Shown one piece after another: positions 16,034 through 22,919 of a DNA stretch of 64,000 bases. The DNA lies in contig JAFHKN010000002.1 in assembly GCA_016937575.1 (NCBI GenBank), positions 558,001-622,000 on the forward strand, written 5' to 3'. Source of the stretch: Roseomonas aeriglobus (GTDB lineage Bacteria > Pseudomonadota > Alphaproteobacteria > Sphingomonadales > Sphingomonadaceae). Position 1 is the first letter of the stretch; each line of letters starts with the position of its first letter. The position numbers and the translations under genes are program-made. The notes under the pieces are model-generated. The model did not search any database. It had not been told where the DNA came from and saw only the letters and a program-made list of their open reading frames with translations.

Positions 16034-16645
16034 ATGACCAATGACATCTGCCGTTTCGTCTCGCTCGCCATCACCACGGTCGATACTCCCGCCGCTACCG
16101 CAGGCACGACGCCCGCTATGACCCATGTGGCGGCGATCGGTATCTTGATCGCCGAGCGCGATGCCGAAGATCGATGGCAATTCTCGCTTCGGCACCACGC
16201 GGTCGGCGCGGGCGAAGGTGAAGCAACGCTGCTCGCCTGGGCCGCCCATGCGATGCCTGCCACCGGCATCGTGATCGGCTGGCAGCTCACCGAATCGATC
16301 GTCATGCCGCTGCTCGGAGCGGGCAGGGACGTCGAGCCCGAAATCGCTCGCTTGTTTCTGGATCGGCTCACCACGCTGGTCACTACGCCTAGTGTCGATC
16401 TGGCCATCGCGCACGGCGGTGCGGCCGCACCGGCCTTCGCGGATGTCGTCGCTAGATACGGCATCGACCTCGTGCCGATGTCAGATACCCAAATCGAGAG
16501 TGCTTGGGCGTTTGGAAACATCGATGTGCTGCGCGCCGACGTCGCGCAGCGCGCGACCGCTGCGTGGCGACTTTGGCTCGCGGAGTCGAACGGCGCGGGT
16601 GCCGCGGCGCTTGCCGCGTTCGAAACCTGGATCCGCCGCGCATAA
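16034..16645 (+). CDS. Degenerate PolB-like exonuclease paralogue
   Basis: The 203-residue product starts at ATG 16034 behind AAGGA. Its layout follows the exonuclease encoded upstream, but the catalytic residues are gone. FVSLAITTVDTP stands where the intact copy has CFDIETVVD, GWQLTESIVMPLL where it has FNGRGFDLPVL, and VLRADVAQRATAAWRLWL where it has YVEEDVVATYLVWL, so only the last Asp remains. It is therefore probably a non-catalytic relative that could bind DNA or pair with the active copy. The alignment is made by eye and is moderate. There is no signal peptide or membrane helix. It is co-directional with the neighbours and about 100 bp from each. Confidence 0.55.
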   Translation: MTNDICRFVSLAITTVDTPAATAGTTPAMTHVAAIGILIAERDAEDRWQFSLRHHAVGAGEGEATLLAWAAHAMPATGIVIGWQLTESIVMPLLGAGRDVEPEIARLFLDRLTTLVTTPSVDLAIAHGGAAAPAFADVVARYGIDLVPMSDTQIESAWAFGNIDVLRADVAQRATAAWRLWLAESNGAGAAALAAFETWIRRA

Positions 16646-16705
16646 CTCAACCGGTTCGCAGCTTAGGATCACCAGACCCCGCGGCATCACGCGTCGCGGC
16701 GACAG

Positions 16706-16721
16706 CGGCCATCGTCGGCCG
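16706..16721 (+). repeat. Short stem-loop upstream of the MobA/MobL-like gene
   Basis: CGGCC, six bases, then GGCCG forms a five-pair hairpin about ten bases before the GAGAGG ribosome site of the gene at 16747. It is weaker than the hairpins at 15041 and 15981 and is listed mainly because it sits in the same place relative to its gene. Confidence 0.35.
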
Positions 16722-16746
16722 AACCAGCAAGAGAGGAAAAAACCTA

Positions 16747-17373
16747 ATGACGACGCTCTACCACGTCCGCCCGTTCAACATCCGCTACCCCGTGCGCGAG
16801 CACGCCGGGCGGTACACGCCCGAATTGCTCAGGACCCACCGTACCGCGCGGGCCAGCTGGCTCTACGTCAATCGTTTGCACGGCATTGACGATTACGGTC
16901 CAACGCCGGACTGGTCGCTCCGGGACGATCTTGTCGCAAGCGGCCGATGCGGACCGCAGCGCGCCAACATTCCGGCGCTCGACGGGATCAGGCTCTGGAC
17001 ACAGGCAGACCAACACGCCGCACTGTATCGACCCGATGAACCGGTCTGCGCGCACGCGGTTGGCTCACTCCCGCTTCACGAGGGGAAGGACGGTTGGCGC
17101 AACCTGATCGAGGGGTTCTGCGAGGACCACATCGCCAGCCAGGGCATGATCGCCGATTGGGCGATCCACTACCGGCCGGAAGAGGACAGGGTCGCGGAAA
17201 TCCTGCCCCATGTCCACCTGCTGATCACGACGAGGGTGTTCGATCCGGCGCACACGGATGTCGGACGCGTTCGGCAGACGTGGGTCCGCACCGACCGAGC
17301 GCGCAAAACGATGAGCGAGAAATGGTGGGCCCATACCGGGCTATTTCCAAAAAGTTACGCGCTGGCTGCATGA
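16747..17373 (+). CDS. Small MobA/MobL-like protein (single relaxase-type domain)
   Basis: The start is ATG 16747 behind GAGAGG. The 208-residue protein carries, near its end, MIADWAIHYRPEEDRVAEILPHVHLLITTR. The HVHLLIT pattern (His155, His157) with His141 matches the three-histidine metal site of MobA/MobL relaxases. The tail WVRTDRARKTMSEKWWAHTG also fits that family, in which a Tyr/Arg-rich segment follows. It has no helicase or other extra domain, unlike the 981-residue relaxase upstream. It could be an accessory relaxase for a second origin, or a remnant. It is the last gene before the 17381-17409 hairpin and thus probably the last gene of the element inside this window. Confidence 0.65.
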   Translation: MTTLYHVRPFNIRYPVREHAGRYTPELLRTHRTARASWLYVNRLHGIDDYGPTPDWSLRDDLVASGRCGPQRANIPALDGIRLWTQADQHAALYRPDEPVCAHAVGSLPLHEGKDGWRNLIEGFCEDHIASQGMIADWAIHYRPEEDRVAEILPHVHLLITTRVFDPAHTDVGRVRQTWVRTDRARKTMSEKWWAHTGLFPKSYALAA

Positions 17374-17380
17374 CGTTTTA

Positions 17381-17409
17381 AGAGGGGCTGCGTTTTGCGC
17401 GGCCCCTCT
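17381..17409. terminator. Twelve-pair hairpin between converging genes, likely terminator
   Basis: AGAGGGGC-T-GCG, loop TTTTG, then CGC-G-GCCCCTCT pairs over twelve positions with one T-G wobble. It lies 8 bp after the MobA/MobL-like stop codon and between genes that converge, so it can end transcription from the left. No T-run follows on either strand, so termination strength is uncertain. The remaining bases to 17545 hold nothing I recognise; the edge of the mobile element probably lies here. Confidence 0.6.
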
Positions 17410-17545
17410 CCACTTGCTCGGCTGCGACATGAATCAGAAGCGTTCGCTTCCAATTCTAGCGCCGACCCCGGCCTCATGAACTTTTACTAGAATTGTTTTG
17501 GCGCAGCCACATCGTGAACGAGCCTAATTGATGGCGAGATCGCAG

Positions 17546-18424
17546 CTATTTTGCGGTGAACTCGCTTGTTGTCGTGATCACGGTATCGCGCGCGCGCAAA
17601 TGGTCGATCTCGGCCTGTCGCTTGGCGAGGTAGAAATCGCGCCGGGCGGCGTAAGGATCGGCCGACGCACGTATGGTCTGCAACTGCTCGTCGAACTCGG
17701 CGCGATGGTCCAAGATCGTGATGGTTCGGGCCGGTATCGTGTACGCCGGCGTCCTGAGCGGTTTGATGAATGACAGCGGCAGCGCAGCATGGTCAAAAAT
17801 GTTGCCGACCAGGTCGCGCGCTGTGGTCGGGCCGATCAGCGGCAGGAAGAAGAACGGACCCGGCTTGATCCCGTAGAAGCCCATCGTGTTGGCGAAGCCG
17901 TTGCGGCGGCGCGGCAGCTTGAACGCCCCGCGCTTTGCCATGTCGAACAGCCCGGCGACGCCGATCGTCGTGTTGACTGCGAAGCGACCGACGGTCTCGG
18001 CAGCCTTGCCGGGCTTGCCTTGAAGCAGGAAGTTCACGGCCACGACCGGTTCGTGCAGATTGTAGCGAAAGTTGCGCAGGCCGCTGCGGATCGGGCTTGG
18101 CATCTTGTGCGCATAGGCCATCGCGACCGGTCCGAGCACTGCATCGTCGACCGCCTGCGCGGCGGCGAAAGTCTTCGCGTTGACCGCTTCCAGCGGATCG
18201 CCGCGTGCGGCGCTGCGTCGCGCCTGGACGACGATGTCGCTTTCGTCGTTCGTGGGATCGGGCGATGGGCTGGGCGGCGATGCGGGGGGAGATTGCTGCG
18301 GGAGATCCGCGACGGGCGCGGCCGGGGCTGGGGCGCCGGCGTTGATCTCCGGCACGGGCGGGATCGCCGGGGGCGCCGTCTGGAGCGCCAGCGCCAACGG
18401 TGCCGCCAGAATGAAGACGCTCAT
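17546..18424 (-). CDS. mlaA: MlaA (VacJ)-family protein of phospholipid transport
   Basis: MlaA removes misplaced phospholipids from the outer leaflet of the outer membrane and passes them to MlaC. The 292-residue protein carries the family core from about residue 70: YNLHEPVVAVNFLLQGKPGKAAETVGRF, NTTIGVAGLFDMA, NTMGFYGIKPGPFFFLPLIGPTTARDLVG. A hydrophobic N-terminus (MSVFILAAPLALALQ) serves as a signal peptide, but there is no Cys, so the lipobox of classical VacJ lipoproteins is missing. A Pro/Ala-rich linker (residues 16-60) follows. The start overlaps the stop of the upstream phosphatase-family gene as ATGA. Other mla genes are not in the window. Confidence 0.9.
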   Translation of the reverse strand: MSVFILAAPLALALQTAPPAIPPVPEINAGAPAPAAPVADLPQQSPPASPPSPSPDPTNDESDIVVQARRSAARGDPLEAVNAKTFAAAQAVDDAVLGPVAMAYAHKMPSPIRSGLRNFRYNLHEPVVAVNFLLQGKPGKAAETVGRFAVNTTIGVAGLFDMAKRGAFKLPRRRNGFANTMGFYGIKPGPFFFLPLIGPTTARDLVGNIFDHAALPLSFIKPLRTPAYTIPARTITILDHRAEFDEQLQTIRASADPYAARRDFYLAKRQAEIDHLRARDTVITTTSEFTAK

Positions 18425-19422
18425 GCGTCGCCTCCGTTTCGCGGGGTCCGCACGGCATAGTCGGCAATATAGCCGATGTGGTCGGACAGCATCGCCCCGT
18501 CCGGCTCGCGGCCGAAGGGCACCCGGATCGCCGTCACGGCAATGCTCGTCCGGGTGCCCGACCGGAAGAACTGCCAGTCCTTCGCGCGCAGCATCGACAG
18601 TACGGCGTCGCGCTGCAGGCTGAGCCCGCGCGCCGCGGCGCCGCGGAGCGCGGATCCGGCGAAGCCCGTGCGCGCGACGACCGCCGCCAGCACCGCCCGG
18701 CGGGGCGCGGCGGCGCCGACGTTGAAGTCGCCGCCCGCGATCAGCGCGAGGTGCGGGTCGTGGACTGCACGAATGAACCGTCCGAGCGCCTCGGCCTGCA
18801 GCGCATAGGCGCGGTCGGCCCGCGCGTCCGAGACGCCGGAGGCGCCACGGCTGTTGAGATGGGTGTCGAGGACGTCAACCGCAGTCGCGCCGATTCGTAC
18901 CCGCACCAACACCGCGCCCTTGTTGGCCAAGCAGTCGTACCCGGCGCAGGCGGCAGTCGGAAACGCCAGCCGGCGGACCGCGATGATCGGGAAGTCCGAC
19001 GCGATCTGGAGCCCGCTGCCGGCCAGCCTGCCCTCGGTTTCGCCCTTCCACCACGTTCCGGAATCGCGCGGCGGTCCCGAAACCGCAGCCGTATCGACCC
19101 GCGGCCCGTCGACGACGTACCGATAGCCCGCCGAGGCCGCCATCGCCCGCGCCTGGTCGGTGAAGGCTTCCTGGAGCAGGACGATGTTCGGCGCATGCCC
19201 CTGCTGCCGCAACCGGCGCAGCCGGTCGCCGATCGCCTCGGCCGCCGCAACGCGCCCGATGGCGATGGGCCACGGCAGGCCCTTCACATTGTAGGTCAGC
19301 ACCGACAGAGCGCCGTCGAACCGGACGGCGCTTGGGACCGTCGGCGGCATCGGCGGCGGCGCGGCGCCGCCCGTCGCGGCGAACGCCCCCGCGGCTATCA
19401 TGGACTTGCGAAGGTCGATCAC
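18421..19422 (-). CDS. Endonuclease/exonuclease/phosphatase-family protein (sphingomyelinase-like)
   Basis: The 333-residue protein has the metal-dependent phosphodiesterase motifs in order: SVLTYNVKGLP, VLLQEAF (catalytic Glu), DTHLNS, GGDFNVG and LSDHIGYIADY (Asp-His). Family members include DNase I, inositol phosphatases and bacterial sphingomyelinase-like hydrolases. The N-terminus (MIAAGAFAATGGA) can act as a signal peptide, so export to the periplasm or beyond is likely. ATG 19422 follows GGGAGC. It is translationally coupled to mlaA by a four-base ATGA overlap, which ties it to envelope lipid turnover. A substrate such as a phospholipid or sphingolipid head group fits the context but is not shown. 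Confidence 0.8.
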   Translation of the reverse strand: MIDLRKSMIAAGAFAATGGAAPPPMPPTVPSAVRFDGALSVLTYNVKGLPWPIAIGRVAAAEAIGDRLRRLRQQGHAPNIVLLQEAFTDQARAMAASAGYRYVVDGPRVDTAAVSGPPRDSGTWWKGETEGRLAGSGLQIASDFPIIAVRRLAFPTAACAGYDCLANKGAVLVRVRIGATAVDVLDTHLNSRGASGVSDARADRAYALQAEALGRFIRAVHDPHLALIAGGDFNVGAAAPRRAVLAAVVARTGFAGSALRGAAARGLSLQRDAVLSMLRAKDWQFFRSGTRTSIAVTAIRVPFGREPDGAMLSDHIGYIADYAVRTPRNGGDA

Positions 19423-19501
19423 TGCCCGCTCCCTTGAGGCTCGAAACTGAGACGGCGCGGCGGCGGAGAACCGCAGGTCGATCGTGGCGGAATTGCGGCG
19501 A

Positions 19502-19999
19502 TCAGTCCGGGCGGAACGTGAACAGCCCGTGCCGATAATTCAGAACGATGCGCGCCGGGGTGGGTCCCGCGCCGATCGCCACGCGGGCCGACGCGGCGGC
19601 GGGCTTGGCCCAGCGCAGCTTGGGGTTGCCGGTGAAGCCGATACCGTCGACCGACAGGCCGAACTTGCGGTCGGCATCGCGGTCATGGAGCAGGCTAACG
19701 GCGTAGGTGCCCGCGCGTGGCGCGCGGATGCACAGGTGGACCGGGCCGGTGGCGGGCACCGGCGCCTCGACCCGCGCGAATGCTTTCCCCGCGGCGACCA
19801 GCGCGTTATCGTCGGCCAGGAAATCGGCGTCGTTGTCGGGGTAGAGTTCGAGCTTGAGCAGCCCCTTGCGGTCGCGCAGCCCGGCGACTTCGACGACCAG
19901 CGACGGCCGCGTCTCGTTCGTCCGGCAAGCGCCCGCAGCCTTGCCGAGATCCGGCGACGACGTCAGCTGCGCGCTGGCCAGCAGCGTGGCGATGATCAC
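19502..19999 (-). CDS. DUF2141 secreted protein
   Basis: The GTG at 19999 overlaps the upstream membrane gene's stop as GTGA and gives 165 residues. The short hydrophobic start (MIIATLLASAQL) is a signal peptide. The rest is the beta-rich DUF2141 fold: LVVEVAGLRDRKGLLKLELYPDNDADFL, then AGTYAVSLLHDRDADRKF, then GIGFTGNPKLRWAKP. DUF2141 proteins are common in sphingomonads and their function is unknown. A longer start would read through the preceding gene and is rejected. It is the last gene of an overlapped set with a flippase-like protein, a glycosyltransferase and a deacetylase, which suggests an envelope polysaccharide or lipid role. Confidence 0.8.
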   Translation of the reverse strand: MIIATLLASAQLTSSPDLGKAAGACRTNETRPSLVVEVAGLRDRKGLLKLELYPDNDADFLADDNALVAAGKAFARVEAPVPATGPVHLCIRAPRAGTYAVSLLHDRDADRKFGLSVDGIGFTGNPKLRWAKPAAASARVAIGAGPTPARIVLNYRHGLFTFRPD

Positions 20000-20937
20000 C
20001 GCGCGCGATCCGGCGCTACGAGCGCGGCAGCCGCCAGCGTCACGCCGACGACCAGGTGCGCGGCGAGCATCAGGCTGGCCATCACCGCCATCGCCGCGGT
20101 GACGTCGGCATCGCGGCCGAGCAGCAGCAGGGTCAGGCCGGAGAACAGCACGTCCTTGTTCGGCAGCAGCGGCAGACGCGACAGCATCAGCCGCACCGTC
20201 GCCAGCGCCAGCCACCACGACAGCGCGATCCCCGGCAGCAGCAGCGACCACATCGTCGCGATCACTCCGATCGACAGCAGGATGCGGCCGACGTGGATGC
20301 CGAAGATCGTGCGCAGATGGCGGCGCTCGAGCGAGAACAATCGGCCGCGCAGGGCGAACACCGCCAGCGACGAGGCGACGATGACGAATACCGAGACCGT
20401 GAAGGTTCGCGCGACTGTGTCGCTGACGATATGGACGAGCAGCGGCGCGGTCGCCGCCATCATCACCAGCGTGGCGATGTTACCCGCGAGCGCGGAGAGC
20501 ACCGCGACGTCCTTGATCGCGCCGAACGGCGATCCGGTCAGCCCGGCGTGGCGCCGCGCCCAGAGGTAGAACTGGGCCTCTCCCGAATAGCCGAGCAGCA
20601 CTTCGTTCGCGACTTGCTTACGCAGTAGCGGCACAATGCCGAGCGGCGGCAGCGCCCACAGCTGGCGGAAGATCACCCATTCGGACGCGGGGCCGAGCAG
20701 ATAGGCGGCGGCGAATACGATCCAGAAGGCGGGCGCGGCCGGCACCCGGTCGACGATTCGCGCGAGATCGAACCCGCCGATCGCGGTGCCGACCGCCGCC
20801 AGCATCGCCAGCGACAGGCCGGCACCGGCCCAGCGCGCAATACGCTCGCGCTGGGAATCCGACCGGAGCGGTTCGAGCGCGTCGCGCATCGCCGCCGTGA
20901 CCGCGGAATTCGGTTGCTCGATGGTCTGAACGTTCAA
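19996..20937 (-). CDS. Multi-spanning membrane protein, lysylphosphatidylglycerol-synthase-TM/flippase-like
   Basis: A TTG start at 20937 overlaps the glycosyltransferase stop (TTGA), giving 313 residues. After a soluble 40-residue start there are six to eight hydrophobic helices (about residues 45-62, 72-92, 140-160, 170-195, 215-235, 240-262, 275-300). The loop NEVLLGYSGEAQFYLWARRH resembles the conserved region of the LPG-synthase transmembrane family, whose members move or build lipid-linked molecules. Tight coupling to a glycosyltransferase and deacetylase suggests a role in moving a glycan or glycolipid. The assignment to the family is by shape and a few residues only. Confidence 0.55.
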   Translation of the reverse strand: MNVQTIEQPNSAVTAAMRDALEPLRSDSQRERIARWAGAGLSLAMLAAVGTAIGGFDLARIVDRVPAAPAFWIVFAAAYLLGPASEWVIFRQLWALPPLGIVPLLRKQVANEVLLGYSGEAQFYLWARRHAGLTGSPFGAIKDVAVLSALAGNIATLVMMAATAPLLVHIVSDTVARTFTVSVFVIVASSLAVFALRGRLFSLERRHLRTIFGIHVGRILLSIGVIATMWSLLLPGIALSWWLALATVRLMLSRLPLLPNKDVLFSGLTLLLLGRDADVTAAMAVMASLMLAAHLVVGVTLAAAALVAPDRAR

Positions 20938-22082
20938 GTCAGGGCTTTCTTGATCGTGGCAGGGCTGGGGATCGTCGATCGGGCATTTTCGCAGGCGGTG
21001 TCGAAAGCGGCGAGATACGCGCCCGCCGAGGCTTCGATGGTGAATCGCTGCGCCTGCGCGTGCGCTGCCGGGTCGATGCGGGTGCAGCGGCGCGCGGCGG
21101 CGATCGCGACGGCCAGCGCGTCGGCGTCGCGCGCGACGATCCGTCCCAGCCGGCCGTGGTCGAGCACCCCATCGACCCCGGGTCCGCAAGCGGTCGCGAC
21201 GATCGGCAGGCCGCAGGCGAGCGCCTCGACCAGCACCGCCGGCACGCCCTCGTAGGCGGACGACAGCAGGTAGATGTCGTGCTCGGCTAGCCGCGCGGCG
21301 GCGTCGGCGACATGGCCGGCGAAGGTCACGCGGCCCGCGATGCCTAGGTCGGCAGCCAGCGCGCGCAGCCGCGCCTCCAGCGGGCCGCCGCCGTAGATGG
21401 TCAACCGGTCGGCGGGGGTCGACCCACCGGCGAATGCCGCCAGCATCAGCGGATAGTCCTTCTGCGCCGCCAGCCGGCCGATCGCGACGAAGCGGCGGCC
21501 CTCCTCCGGCGCGCGGACCGCACGCGGCGGACGTGGCGCAATCTGGGCCATCGAGATCGCCGGATCGGGCACGACGGCGTAGCGGACCGCGCCCACGCCC
21601 GCGCGGACGTCGGCAACCATCGCCTCCTCCATCACGATCCAACGGTCGATGATGCGTGCCTGCACCCGCAGCCACAGCCGCCAGGAAAGGCGCGCCGGGG
21701 CGGGCAGGTCGCGCCGAGCGACGTCGTTACTGATCTTGGCGACGACCGGCGGGCAGGCGCGGCCGAGCAGCAACTTCATAGCCACCGCGACAATCGTGTA
21801 GGTACTACCCGCACAGAACAGCACGTCGGGGCGGTGCCGGCGGATCGCCGCGGGCAGCGTGACGATCATCCACAATGTCTCCCACCACCCCGAACCGAAC
21901 CGCGGCTGCCGCGGCACGTCGTAGGCCAAACCGCTCGCCAGCTCGGCGCGCAACGGTCCGTCCTCTCGGCCCATGAACAGCGGCGCCTCGACCCCCAGCG
22001 CCCGCCAGTGCGCGACCAGCCGCAGCGCGACACGCTCGACCCCGCCGGGCTCGAAGCTGTGGAGGAAGGTCAGGACGCGCAT
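20934..22082 (-). CDS. Glycosyltransferase family 4 (GT-B fold)
   Basis: The start is ATG 22082, within the last 13 bases of the deacetylase gene. The 382-residue protein opens with MRVLTFLHSFEPGGVERVALRLV, the usual nucleotide-sugar fold start with a GGVER motif. It contains RRFVAIGRLAAQKDYPLMLAAFA and later the donor-site block SSAYEGVPAVLVEALACGLPIVAT with the E...E pair (EGVPAVLVE) of GT4 enzymes. It should transfer a sugar from a nucleotide donor to a growing glycan or lipid at the inner face of the membrane. It forms one overlapped unit with the DUF2334 deacetylase, the flippase-like protein and DUF2141. The sugar is unknown. Confidence 0.88.
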   Translation of the reverse strand: MRVLTFLHSFEPGGVERVALRLVAHWRALGVEAPLFMGREDGPLRAELASGLAYDVPRQPRFGSGWWETLWMIVTLPAAIRRHRPDVLFCAGSTYTIVAVAMKLLLGRACPPVVAKISNDVARRDLPAPARLSWRLWLRVQARIIDRWIVMEEAMVADVRAGVGAVRYAVVPDPAISMAQIAPRPPRAVRAPEEGRRFVAIGRLAAQKDYPLMLAAFAGGSTPADRLTIYGGGPLEARLRALAADLGIAGRVTFAGHVADAAARLAEHDIYLLSSAYEGVPAVLVEALACGLPIVATACGPGVDGVLDHGRLGRIVARDADALAVAIAAARRCTRIDPAAHAQAQRFTIEASAGAYLAAFDTACENARSTIPSPATIKKALT

Positions 22083-22867
22083 GGCGCGTCCTCGACCAGG
22101 TCGGCGTAGCGGCTGACCGCCCGCCCGCGGGCGAGGCGGCGCACGGTCGCCTCGATGCTGTGGAGGATCACACGTTCGGTCACGTCGCCCGGATGCACCC
22201 CGACCCGCATGATCCGCGGGGTCGGCAAGACCCGCGCGGCGGCGGCGACGGCGAGCGACGATGCCATCCGGCCGGGAGTGCGGCTGGCCCAGGTGATGAC
22301 CGGCGAGCGCGCCAGCGTGCGGCCCGTCGCGGGCTCCCACACCCGCCAGTGATCCTCGGCAATCGGCATGCCGGTGTCGGCCAGCGCGGTCAGCGCGCCG
22401 GGGCCATAAAGCCACGCCGGGGCGACGAAGCCCGCAACCGGGCGCCCGATGACGTCTTCGATCAGCGCGCGTCCCTCGGCGATGCTGCGCGTCGCCTGCT
22501 CGACCGTCAGGCCCAGGAACTCGCCCTCGCCGGCGGTCATGTGTCTGGCCTTCATCCGGGTGAGCCACGCGCGGTGCTGGTGCCGGTCGCGGTGAAGCAG
22601 GCCGTGGAGAAACATCTCGACGCCCCCCTCCGCCCAGTGCCGCAGCCGAGCGGCGAAGCCCGATCCCGGCACGATCGGCGAATTTCCCCAGAAATTGGGA
22701 ACGACCAGCATCGCCACCTGCGTCGCCCCTGCGGCGGCGATCAGCTCGCCGAGCTGGTCGACTTCGCTCTCGTGGCGTGGCGCCACGTCGTGGATCGCGA
22801 CCAGCAGCCGGCGCGGATCGCGTTCGGTCGGCGCATTCTCGGCGAGCAGAGGGGGTGCGTGCGTCAT
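22070..22867 (-). CDS. Polysaccharide deacetylase-like protein (DUF2334)
   Basis: The 265-residue protein carries LLVAIHDVAPRHESEVDQL near residue 20, with the HD metal pair, and FLHGLLHRDRHQHR around residue 87, with the HxxxH-like second site. It also has GFVAPAWLYGPGAL, which matches the third region of NodB-like and DUF2334 deacetylases. These enzymes remove acetyl groups from polysaccharides using a metal ion. There is no signal peptide, so it may act on a cytoplasmic or lipid-linked intermediate. Its end overlaps the glycosyltransferase start by 13 bp. The pair probably builds and modifies the same glycan. Confidence 0.82.
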   Translation of the reverse strand: MTHAPPLLAENAPTERDPRRLLVAIHDVAPRHESEVDQLGELIAAAGATQVAMLVVPNFWGNSPIVPGSGFAARLRHWAEGGVEMFLHGLLHRDRHQHRAWLTRMKARHMTAGEGEFLGLTVEQATRSIAEGRALIEDVIGRPVAGFVAPAWLYGPGALTALADTGMPIAEDHWRVWEPATGRTLARSPVITWASRTPGRMASSLAVAAAARVLPTPRIMRVGVHPGDVTERVILHSIEATVRRLARGRAVSRYADLVEDAPCAS

Positions 22868-22919
22868 GGCCGTAGGACGACGAGCCGCGTTGCAACCGCA
22901 GATGCGCTGCCGATTTTTC

